Below the pieces are notes generated by a model that saw only the letters and a program-made list of their open reading frames with translations, did not search any database and was not told where the DNA came from. This document shows, in pieces, positions 1-7,788 of a stretch of 7,897 nt of DNA. Positions within the stretch are counted from its first letter, which is position 1. The number at the start of each line of letters is the position of its first letter. Both the position numbers and the translations under genes were made by a program. Source of the stretch: JAIVJN01 sp036732565 (GTDB taxonomy: Bacteria; Acidobacteriota; Vicinamibacteria; Vicinamibacterales; UBA2999); assembly GCA_036732565.1 (NCBI GenBank), contig DAINCF010000339.1:1-7897 (forward strand), in the 5' to 3' direction.

Positions 1-371
1 CTGAGGCAGCGGTGCCTCCACCGCGACCGGCTCGTCCCGCCGGCAATCGCAATGACGGCGCGACGCGGCCGGAGCCGCCGCGCACGGAGCCCACGGTGCG
101 TCCGAACTCGGCCCCACCGGCGTTGACGCTCAAACCACCGTCAGGCACGGAGGCGAAGACCGAAGCGTCGATTCGCGGCCTCCTGGACCGAGCCGGGCGC
201 GATCTGGGCCGCGTCAACTACGCCGCGCTGGATCCCGATGCTCGCGCGCAGTACGACACCGCGCGTCGATTCCGCCAGCAGGCCGAGGAGGCGCTGAAGA
301 ACCGCAACTACGTGTTCGCGGGCAAGCTCGCCGACAAGGCCGCCACGATGGCCGCAGTCCTCGTCCGGTGA
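1..371 (+). CDS. C-terminal part of a proline-rich protein of unknown function (5' truncated by window edge)
   Basis: The frame is open to the left edge of the window, so this is the end of a longer protein. A GTG at 12 is only an internal codon candidate. About 122 residues are visible. The first half is a low-complexity Pro/Ala/Arg/Thr linker (PPPRPARPAG and similar). The last 65 or so residues are compact and look alpha-helical, with SIRGLLDRAGRDLGRV, then ARAQYDTARRFRQQAEEALK, then FAGKLADKAATMAAVL. The long Q/E/R-rich helix and the periodic Ala suggest a small helical bundle on a flexible linker. I do not recognise the family with confidence. Similar tails occur in uncharacterised proteins of acidobacterial type, but that is memory, not a search result. 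It is transcribed in the same direction as nrdJ but is separated from it by 444 bases with their own promoters, so the two are probably not one operon. Confidence 0.7.
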   Translation, partial: EAAVPPPRPARPAGNRNDGATRPEPPRTEPTVRPNSAPPALTLKPPSGTEAKTEASIRGLLDRAGRDLGRVNYAALDPDARAQYDTARRFRQQAEEALKNRNYVFAGKLADKAATMAAVLVR

Positions 372-385
372 ATCCCTAGGATCCC

Positions 386-413
386 GTAGGGGCGGCTCGC
401 GAGCCGCCCTTAC
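386..413. repeat. 28-bp palindromic repeat, family A, intergenic copy
   Basis: The left arm GTAGGGGCGGCTCG is followed by its near-perfect inverse CGAGCCGCCCTTAC, with one mismatch near the outer end. It begins 14 bases after the stop of the preceding gene. The same sequence recurs at 6089-6115 and 6672-6699. It can form a strong hairpin, but no T-run follows, so it is a poor intrinsic terminator. It fits a REP-like dispersed element. Confidence 0.85.
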
Positions 414-478
414 ACCGAGATCGCAGGGCGCGGCCCGCCGGCCTCGAAGTCCAGGCCTCAGGTCTCGGGCCAGTGGAC

Positions 479-497
479 CGTTTTCCTTGCGGAAACG
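479..497 (+). other. Small imperfect hairpin
   Basis: CGTTTTCC, loop TTGC, GGAAACG: a 7-bp stem with one bulged T. It could end transcription of the upstream gene only weakly, since no T-run follows. Its role is unknown. Confidence 0.35.
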
Positions 498-500
498 ATC

Positions 501-511
501 TCGTTAAACGA
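501..511. promoter_or_regulatory. Short perfect palindrome TCGTTAAACGA (possible operator)
   Basis: TCGTT and AACGA are exact inverse repeats around a single A, in the AT-rich part of the region upstream of nrdJ. It is too short to assign to a regulator. An 11-bp palindrome can arise by chance. Confidence 0.25.
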
Positions 512-544
512 AAATAAAGCGAATGGGTGCAGTTACCGCGACAT

Positions 545-560
545 CTGCGACATCTAGCGT
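545..560. promoter_or_regulatory. Upstream NrdR-like box (weaker)
   Basis: CTGCGACATCTAGCGT matches the NrdR consensus ACACWATATATWGTGT at 9 of 16 positions by my count. Its start lies exactly 32 bp before that of the stronger box at 577, leaving 16 bp between the two. Paired boxes about three helical turns apart are the known NrdR arrangement. The match alone is weak; the spacing is what makes it credible. It overlaps the 9-bp tandem repeat at 538-555. Confidence 0.45.
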
Positions 561-588
561 CTGACCTAAAAGAAAAACGCAACATATT
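561..588 (+). promoter_or_regulatory. Candidate promoter P1 of nrdJ, overlapped by the NrdR box
   Basis: CTGACC (561-566) and CATATT (583-588) are separated by 16 bp. Each matches its sigma70 hexamer at 4 of 6 positions. The -10 lies inside the stronger NrdR box, so bound NrdR would block it. This is weaker than P2 by sequence. Confidence 0.3.
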
Positions 589-592
589 GTGG
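577..592. promoter_or_regulatory. NrdR box upstream of nrdJ
   Basis: ACGCAACATATTGTGG matches the NrdR box consensus ACACWATATATWGTGT at 13 of 16 positions. NrdR is the ATP/dATP-sensing zinc-ribbon repressor of ribonucleotide reductase genes across bacteria, and the next gene downstream is a ribonucleotide reductase. The box overlaps a CATATT that could be a -10 element, which suits repression. The nrdR gene itself is not in the window. Confidence 0.7.
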
Positions 593-601
593 TGCTTGGG
601 C

Positions 602-630
602 TTGACAACGTCTTGTGACGGGCGCATATT
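602..630 (+). promoter_or_regulatory. Candidate promoter P2 of nrdJ (sigma70 type)
   Basis: A perfect -35 TTGACA (602-607) is followed after 17 bp by CATATT (625-630), which matches TATAAT at 4 of 6 positions. A transcript would start near 636-638, leaving a leader of about 180 nt before the nrdJ start. The NrdR boxes lie just upstream. A degenerate NrdR-like palindrome (603-618, TGACAACGTCTTGTGA, 10 of 16) overlaps the -35, but its 10-bp gap from the main box is not a regular helical spacing. Confidence 0.5.
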
Positions 631-636
631 GGGGCC

Positions 637-815
637 TCGCGCGCAGAACGGTTCGCACCACGAGCTACTTCCCAGCAGCCCGACGGTTCGAACAGACGGC
701 GCTAGAAGACGAGACGAAACAACTTACCGGCGCGCGGAACCCAACAGATCAGGGGCAGAAATTTTCGATAGGGCGAACACCCCATAGGGGATGGGTGTCG
801 CCTCGTGGAGGGGGC
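637..815 (+). promoter_or_regulatory. Structured 5' leader of nrdJ (candidate cis-regulatory RNA)
   Basis: About 180 nt lie between promoter P2 and the start codon. The 3' end can form two competing structures. Hairpin 1 pairs GGCGAACACCC (772-782) with GGGTGTCGCC (793-802), ten pairs with one bulged A; its loop can also fold as CCCC-ATA-GGGG. Hairpin 2 pairs CCTC (801-804) with GAGG (808-811), which is the Shine-Dalgarno sequence. The two share bases 801-802, so they exclude each other at that point. This resembles a translation on/off platform. I cannot identify a ligand-binding core, and the cobalamin riboswitch B12-box is not evident. I recall that a candidate 'nrdJ' leader motif has been proposed from comparative genomics but cannot confirm a match. 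Confidence 0.4.
807..814 (+). promoter_or_regulatory. nrdJ ribosome binding site
   Basis: GGAGGGGG ends just before ATG at 816. If GGAGG (807-811) pairs with the 16S tail the spacing is 4 nt, which is short but usable. It supports 816 as the start rather than the in-frame ATG at 840 (no good site at normal distance) or at 615 (inside the promoter). Confidence 0.6.
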
Positions 816-3728
<2,913 letters not shown>

Positions 3729-3738
3729 AGTCGTCGCC

Positions 3739-3775
3739 GTCCTGAGCGAGCCAGAACGCTCGCGGGTCGAAGGAC
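3739..3775. repeat. Dispersed-type imperfect inverted repeat (family B)
   Basis: GTCCT (3739-3743) pairs with AGGAC (3771-3775), and inside it GCGAGC (3746-3751) pairs with GCTCGC (3758-3763) around a 6-nt loop. The parts CCTGAGCGAG and GGGTCGAAGGAC are, as I recall, the ends of a repeat scattered through many GC-rich genomes, often mistranslated as LSERSESKGR. Only one copy is seen in this window, so the family assignment rests on memory. Confidence 0.5.
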
Positions 3776-3792
3776 GGAACGGACGTCGGGAG

Positions 3793-3820
3793 GGCCGAGG
3801 CGGTCAGCCTCGGCCTTTTC
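3793..3820 (+). terminator. Rho-independent terminator of nrdJ
   Basis: GGCCGAGGC (3793-3801), loop GGTCA, GCCTCGGCC (3807-3815), then TTTTCGTTGT. This is a perfect 9-bp GC-rich stem followed by a T-rich tract on the + strand, 65 bases after the nrdJ stop. On the opposite strand the stem is preceded by A's and followed by CCTCC, so it works mainly for nrdJ. Its loop holds the stop codon of the convergent gene. Confidence 0.85.
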
Positions 3821-4994
3821 GTTGTACGGTGTTTTCCGCGCTCGGCTCAGCGATTTCGAATACGTGCACCTTGGGGTTCTCGCTGAATTCCGTCGTCACG
3901 TAGAGCCGTCGCCGCGGCGCGTCGTAGGTCGCGCTCACCACCGTGGCCCGCCCGTCATTCGAGATGTCGGTGATCGGCCAGATCCCGTACGGTCGCGGCT
4001 CCCACGGATCTTTCCGGCCCTGCTTCACTGCCAGCAGATCGTTGGCGTCGTAGGCCCAAATCTGATTCCGGTAGGGATAGGCATGGCTGCCCGCGTATGA
4101 GCTCGCCGGATCGGGACAGACCCCGTAGCAGAACGGGCCGGTCCCCTGCCTGCCGAAGAACAAGACCGATCGCGTCCCCAGCGGCCACGCGACGCCGGCG
4201 ACCTGGCTCGTCCCGTTGAACGCCTCGCTGGTGACGTTCCAATCGTTCATCAGGTACCGGTCCTGCGGATACTCGAGCACAGTGGTGGCGGGCACGCGTT
4301 CCTCCGTGCCGACCTCGTCCGGATTGAAGATATGGAGCGCCGGTCCGTAGGACGAGCGGCTGATGATGTTGGTGCAGCAGAGCCCGGTGAACGCGGGTCC
4401 GCCGAATAGCTCACGCCACTCCGGTGGGACCAGCCCCATGTAGCCCGCCGTGGCGTTCGCCTGGGCCTTGCCCACCTTCGCCGGCCCGCGGATGTTGGTC
4501 AGGGCCGGCGTGGCCCAGAAGTGGGTCAAGTTCGCCTGCACGCTGCTGAGTTGGTCGTAGTACGAGTAAGCCGAGATCAACAGGCGATCGTTGTACTCGA
4601 GCGTCCCGCCAAGCACGAAGCCGTCCACGGGGTCGGGATCGATGGCACCCAGGTTCGGGATCTCGCGGCAGCGCTCGATGATGCTGGCCGTCTCACCCAA
4701 CGGCGGAATCGTGATCTTGGCCAGCCAGTCTGGTTGACTCTGGGACGGCACGCACCCAAAGTAGAGGCTTCGGCCGTCGGGTGTGACCCCGAGCCCATGA
4801 CCGCCGTAGATCAGCCGCCCACCTGGATTGTCGGTGCCGTCCGTGGCTGGCACGGCGAAGGTGCCCAGATATTTGACGGCGCCGGACTGAAGAAGTGGAA
4901 GCTCCGGTGGTGATTGCGCCAGCGGCCTGTCCCCCTGAGAGACGATCAGGTGGAAGGTCAGCAGCAGCGGTGTGAGGCAGTGAATTCGTCTCAT
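3804..4994 (-). CDS. Secreted protein of unknown function, probable beta-propeller
   Basis: The chosen start is the ATG at 4994, with AAGGGA five bases upstream. It gives 396 residues beginning with a Sec signal peptide (MRRIHC, then LTPLLLTFHLIV, likely cut after LAQ near residue 27). An in-frame start 20 codons earlier would bury the signal and overlap the divergent gene. The mature protein opens with VKYLGTFAVP and YGGHGLGVTPDGRSLYFG and closes with blade-like strands: NQIWAYDANDLL, then ATYDAPRRRLYVTTEF, then KVHVFEI. These strand-turn repeats suggest a beta-propeller; the YLG-F-VP opening recalls a group of uncharacterised secreted proteins. Six mature cysteines (about 81, 109, 206, 207, 289, 293) could form disulfides. 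No catalytic motif is recognised. The last residues (KGRG) are encoded by the nrdJ terminator stem. It is divergent from the deacetylase gene, 51 bp away. Confidence 0.85.
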   Translation of the reverse strand: MRRIHCLTPLLLTFHLIVSQGDRPLAQSPPELPLLQSGAVKYLGTFAVPATDGTDNPGGRLIYGGHGLGVTPDGRSLYFGCVPSQSQPDWLAKITIPPLGETASIIERCREIPNLGAIDPDPVDGFVLGGTLEYNDRLLISAYSYYDQLSSVQANLTHFWATPALTNIRGPAKVGKAQANATAGYMGLVPPEWRELFGGPAFTGLCCTNIISRSSYGPALHIFNPDEVGTEERVPATTVLEYPQDRYLMNDWNVTSEAFNGTSQVAGVAWPLGTRSVLFFGRQGTGPFCYGVCPDPASSYAGSHAYPYRNQIWAYDANDLLAVKQGRKDPWEPRPYGIWPITDISNDGRATVVSATYDAPRRRLYVTTEFSENPKVHVFEIAEPSAENTVQRKGRG

Positions 4995-5045
4995 GGTCGT
5001 CCCTTGCAATGCTAGTGTACGCGGCCACGGATGAGCGAGGCGACC
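4995..5045. promoter_or_regulatory. 51-bp divergent intergenic region
   Basis: It separates two start codons pointing outwards, so it must hold or adjoin promoters for both exported proteins. It contains the ribosome sites: AAGGGA on the minus strand (5000-5005) and GAGG on the plus strand (5037-5040). I cannot pick convincing -35/-10 pairs. TACACT on the minus strand is a possible -10 without a good -35. Confidence 0.4.
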
Positions 5046-6071
5046 ATGACACACTTTAGATCCAGCTCCGTTCCGATTTCGGCGGCCGCTCTCGTCGGCG
5101 TCGCGCTAAGTCTCGCGTTTGCCTCGGGATGCACCTCGCCGGAGGCTCAGGCGCCCGCGGCGGCGCGTCCGGCGGCCGCAGACCCGCTACCCGGGACCAA
5201 GCTTTCGATGGACGCGCTTCGCGCCCAAATGTTCCATGTCAGCGCCGGCCCTCGGCTGAAGCCGCGTGAGTGGCCCGGCGGCGCGCGGGTTGCCGTGGGC
5301 TTGTCCTTCGACGTCGATAATGCCACCGCGACGCTCTCGACCGGCAATCTGGACTACGAGATCATCTCGCGCGGCGAATACGGCGCCGTGGATGGCGTGC
5401 CGCGCCTTCTCCGGCTGCTCGACACGCACGACGTGCCAGCGTCGTTCTTCATTCCGGCGGTCAGCGCGGCGCTCCATCCGGAGATGCTCAAACAGATCCT
5501 CGGCGCCTCGCCGACGCACGAAGTCGGCGTGCACGGATGGATTCACGAGCGCCTGCCGCTGCTGAACGACGAGAAGGAAGAGCAGCGCCTGCTCACGCAA
5601 TCCATCGACATGCTGACGACGATGACCGGCAAGCGTCCGGTCGGCTATCGCGCGCCGTCGTGGAAGTTCAGCACCTGGACGCTCGGTCAGATCAAAGCCG
5701 CCGGCTTCCTGTACGACAGCAGCATGATGGCGAGCGACGATCCCTACGAGCTGCTCCTCGACGGTCAGCGCACCGGGCTGATCGAGCTCCCGATCGAGCG
5801 CATCCTCGACGACTTCCCGTACTTCGGCGGCAACGCGGACGGCTCGAATCCGTCGCTCTCGGCCGTCTACGAGGTGTTCCAGTCGGAATTCGACGTCGCC
5901 TACGAGGAAGGTGGTCTGTACCTCTTGACGATGCACCCGCATCTCATCGGCCATCGATCGCGCGTCGCGATGCTCGGTCGGCTCATTCAGCACATGAAGA
6001 CGCGCCCAGGCGTGTGGTTCGCAACCCACGAGCAGATCGCGCGGCACGTGAAGGCGTTGTTGTCCACGTAG
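5046..6071 (+). CDS. Polysaccharide deacetylase family (CE4, HpPgdA-like) lipoprotein
   Basis: The protein is 341 residues from ATG 5046, chosen because GAGG lies five bases before it; ATG 5031 in frame has no ribosome site. The N-terminus is a signal sequence ending in FASGC, a slightly non-standard lipobox (Ala rather than Leu at -3), so Cys29 may be lipidated. A Pro/Ala-rich linker follows. The NodB-homology domain starts near residue 76 with WPGGARVAVGLSFDVDN (D89/D91, metal/base motif), then ISRGEYGAVDGVPRLLRLLD, HGWIHE (H163/H167 metal ligands), GYRAPSWKFS and LLTMHPH (catalytic-type His). This layout resembles the HpPgdA/PuuE subgroup of CE4 enzymes, which remove acetyl or related amide groups. 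The substrate could be peptidoglycan or a small amide; the sequence does not decide. The stop codon lies inside a partial repeat copy. Confidence 0.88.
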   Translation: MTHFRSSSVPISAAALVGVALSLAFASGCTSPEAQAPAAARPAAADPLPGTKLSMDALRAQMFHVSAGPRLKPREWPGGARVAVGLSFDVDNATATLSTGNLDYEIISRGEYGAVDGVPRLLRLLDTHDVPASFFIPAVSAALHPEMLKQILGASPTHEVGVHGWIHERLPLLNDEKEEQRLLTQSIDMLTTMTGKRPVGYRAPSWKFSTWTLGQIKAAGFLYDSSMMASDDPYELLLDGQRTGLIELPIERILDDFPYFGGNADGSNPSLSAVYEVFQSEFDVAYEEGGLYLLTMHPHLIGHRSRVAMLGRLIQHMKTRPGVWFATHEQIARHVKALLST

Positions 6072-6115
6072 GGGCGGCGGTTGTCCACGTAGGGGCGGTT
6101 CGCGAACCGCCCTAC
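6059..6115. repeat. Palindromic repeat family A with a tandem partial copy between convergent genes
   Basis: The full palindrome is 6089-6115: GTAGGGGCGGTTCG joined to CGAACCGCCCTAC, lacking one base in the right arm. In front of it, 19 identical bases occur twice at 21-bp spacing (6059-6077 and 6080-6098, starting GTTGTCCACGTAGGG), so the left arm and its flank are duplicated. The TAG of the deacetylase gene (6069-6071) is in the partial copy. The TAG of the ligase gene, read on the minus strand at 6114-6112, is in the right arm of the full copy. Confidence 0.85.
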
Positions 6116-7788
6116 CCGGTCAAGAGGCCGCGGACGTTGTCGAGCGTGTCGGCCTCGGAGGCTGGCTTGTCCTTTCTCCACCTGAGCATGCGGGGGAATC
6201 GGACCGCGATGCCGGACTTGTGGCGCGTGGAGCGCGCGATACCTTCGAAGCCGAGCTCGAACACCTGCACCGGCTCGACGTGGCGTACGGGACCGAACCG
6301 CTCCCGGGTGTGGCGACGGATCCAGGCGTCGCACTCGGCGATCTCCTCGTTCGAGAGACCGGAGTACGCTTTCGCGATCGGAACGAGCGTGTCGCCGTCC
6401 CACACGCCGAACGTGTAGTCGGTCAACAGGCTCGCGCGCTTGCCGCTGCCGGGTTGCGCGTAGATGAGCACGGCGTCGATTGAGTAGGGGTCGATCTTCC
6501 ACTTCCACCACTCGCCGCGCTTGCGGCCGACGCCGTAGGTCGACATCCGGCGCTTGATCATGAACCCTTCGACGCCGCGCGCGCGAGACTCGCTGCGGAG
6601 CTGCGCCAGCTCGTCCCAACCAGAGGTCGATACGGTTGGCGAGGTGCGTAGGACGCGCGCGGGGTTGGCCTGTGGGGGCGGCTCGCGAGCCGCCCCTACG
6701 CGAGCCACCCCGACCTGGTCGGGGACGAGGCCTTCCAACGTTTGTCGTCGCCACGACAGCGGCTCGCCACGGACGTCGCGTCCATCGAGCTCCAACAGGT
6801 CGTAGGTCATGAACACGACAGGGACCGCTCGAACCATTTGGGCCACTTGCTTCTGCCGGCCGATCCGCTGTTGCAGGGCCGAGAACGGCGCCGGTCGGTC
6901 GTCCTGGAACGCCAGCACTTCGCCGTCGAGCACGGTGCCGTCCGGCAGGCGCGTCGCGGCGGCCGCGATTTCGGGAAAGCGGTGGGTGATCAGCTCTTCG
7001 CCTCGCGACCAGAGGTGCGTGTCGCCCGCGCGTCGCACCAGCTGGGCGCGGATGCCGTCCCACTTCCACTCGATCTGCCAATCGCGCATCTCGCCGAGCG
7101 ACGACACGTCGTCTTCGAGCGGCGCCGCGAGCATGAACGGGTACGGCCTGGACGCGTCGATGCGCGCATCGTCCGCCGCGGCCAGAGACGCAAACCACTC
7201 CGCCGTCGGCGACCATTCACCCATCAGCCGCGCGGCGATCGCGGTCGTCGGATGCTCGGTCGCCTGCGCCAGCGCGCGGACCACCAGCGTCTGTGAGACG
7301 CCGATGCGCAGCTCGCCGGTCAGCAGTTTGAGCAAGATGAAGCGCTGCCATCGATCCAGCTCACGAAACCAGCTCGTGGCTTGGACCTGCTGCTCCGCGG
7401 GATCGAGCGTCCTCAACGACAGGATGCGCTGCTCGACCCAATAGGCGAGGCTGAGCTGCGGCACAGCATTGCCGGCGGCACCCCATGAAGGGGTGCCATC
7501 AGGCTGTTGCAGCTGATCCATCAGCAGCGCCATGGTCTCCGCGCCGTCGCCGACGACGGCGTACGACTCCTCGAGCATCCAAGGCGGGAGACTGGTGGCG
7601 TCGAGCGTCCATTGCTGCAGCGCCGGATACTGCAGCAGGCGCTTGAGTCGACGACCGGTCAGGAAGAACACCGCCCAGGCCGCATCGGCGGGCGGCGCGC
7701 CGCGAAAGTAGGCGACCATGGCGGCGACCTTGTCGTTCGTCGACGTCGTGCGATCGATGGCCTCGAACAGGCGGGCGAAGCGGATCAT
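6112..7788 (-). CDS. ATP-dependent DNA ligase (ligase of the Lhr/MPE/Exo/Lig repair cluster)
   Basis: This enzyme seals nicks in DNA using ATP, in repair rather than replication. The protein is 558 residues. The N-terminal DNA-binding domain (about 1-200) begins MIRFARLFEAIDRTTSTNDK and includes KLLTGELRIGVSQTLVVRAL. The nucleotidyltransferase domain carries motif I EWKWDG (adenylated K242), SRGEEL (about 261-266), motif III VLDGEVLAF (286-294), motif IV VEGFMIKR (406-413) and motif V WWKWKI (427-432). An OB-fold domain follows to the end, with RFP near 530. All ligase motifs are intact. The start overlaps the upstream exonuclease stop as ATGA, with GGAG (7794-7797 on the minus strand) as ribosome site, so the two are translationally coupled. 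Two palindromes sit inside the frame at variable linkers (residues about 98-104 and 364-373). No Ku is seen. Confidence 0.95.
   Translation of the reverse strand: MIRFARLFEAIDRTTSTNDKVAAMVAYFRGAPPADAAWAVFFLTGRRLKRLLQYPALQQWTLDATSLPPWMLEESYAVVGDGAETMALLMDQLQQPDGTPSWGAAGNAVPQLSLAYWVEQRILSLRTLDPAEQQVQATSWFRELDRWQRFILLKLLTGELRIGVSQTLVVRALAQATEHPTTAIAARLMGEWSPTAEWFASLAAADDARIDASRPYPFMLAAPLEDDVSSLGEMRDWQIEWKWDGIRAQLVRRAGDTHLWSRGEELITHRFPEIAAAATRLPDGTVLDGEVLAFQDDRPAPFSALQQRIGRQKQVAQMVRAVPVVFMTYDLLELDGRDVRGEPLSWRRQTLEGLVPDQVGVARVGAAREPPPQANPARVLRTSPTVSTSGWDELAQLRSESRARGVEGFMIKRRMSTYGVGRKRGEWWKWKIDPYSIDAVLIYAQPGSGKRASLLTDYTFGVWDGDTLVPIAKAYSGLSNEEIAECDAWIRRHTRERFGPVRHVEPVQVFELGFEGIARSTRHKSGIAVRFPRMLRWRKDKPASEADTLDNVRGLLTG
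6672..6699. repeat. Palindromic repeat family A inside the ligase reading frame
   Basis: Left arm GTGGGGGCGGCTCG and right arm CGAGCCGCCCCTAC are exact inverses except for one position. It matches the copy at 386-413 at nearly every base. On the ligase strand it is read as VGAAREPPP plus the first base of Q (residues 364-373), between GLVPDQVGVAR and QANPARVLR, in the linker between motif IIIa and motif IV. It is in frame and does not disrupt the gene. Confidence 0.85.
7477..7497. repeat. Perfect 8-bp palindrome within the ligase gene
   Basis: GGCACCCC (7477-7484), loop ATGAA, GGGGTGCC (7490-7497). On the ligase strand it encodes the DGTPSWGA segment near residues 97-104, in the linker after MALLMDQLQQ. 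It is not the same sequence as family A. It could be another small inserted element or chance. Confidence 0.55.

Larger units (their letters stand above)
372..815 (+). other. 444-base non-coding region: 3' flank of gene 1 and nrdJ control region
   Basis: No convincing gene lies here. The short open frames have no ribosome site or recognisable sequence. The stretch holds palindromic repeat A (386-413), a small hairpin (479-497), a perfect short palindrome (501-511), a 9-bp tandem repeat GCGACATCT (538-546 and 547-555), two NrdR-like boxes, two candidate promoters and the nrdJ leader. Bases 480-590 are visibly more AT-rich than the flanking genes, as expected for a promoter region. From 414 to 478 I see nothing specific. 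Confidence 0.8.

Noticed and set aside
386..413. Palindrome as the rho-independent terminator of gene 1
   Set aside because: The stem is strong, but it is followed by ACACCGAG rather than a T-run, and identical copies occur elsewhere, including inside a gene.
376..787. Short open frames on both strands between gene 1 and nrdJ
   Set aside because: They run through the palindromic repeat, promoters and NrdR boxes, and have no ribosome sites or recognisable protein sequence.
615..815. Extension of nrdJ to an in-frame ATG at 615, adding 67 residues
   Set aside because: The extension covers the -10 of the best promoter and the structured leader, has no ribosome site and no NrdJ-like sequence. 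ATG 816 has GGAGG.
637..815. Cobalamin riboswitch upstream of nrdJ
   Set aside because: It would make biological sense, but I cannot find a B12-box-like element or the conserved core order, and the leader is short for that class. A covariance-model search would settle it.
5187..6047. 286-codon minus-strand frame opposite the deacetylase gene
   Set aside because: Shadow of the CE4 gene with typical antisense composition and no independent evidence.
6059..6115. Start of a CRISPR-like or other repeat array
   Set aside because: There are only two adjacent units, no spacers and no cas genes. A palindrome with a slipped partial copy explains it.
5987..7216. 409-codon minus-strand frame overlapping the ligase
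   Set aside because: Arg-rich low-complexity shadow of the ligase gene. The ligase frame contains every catalytic motif.
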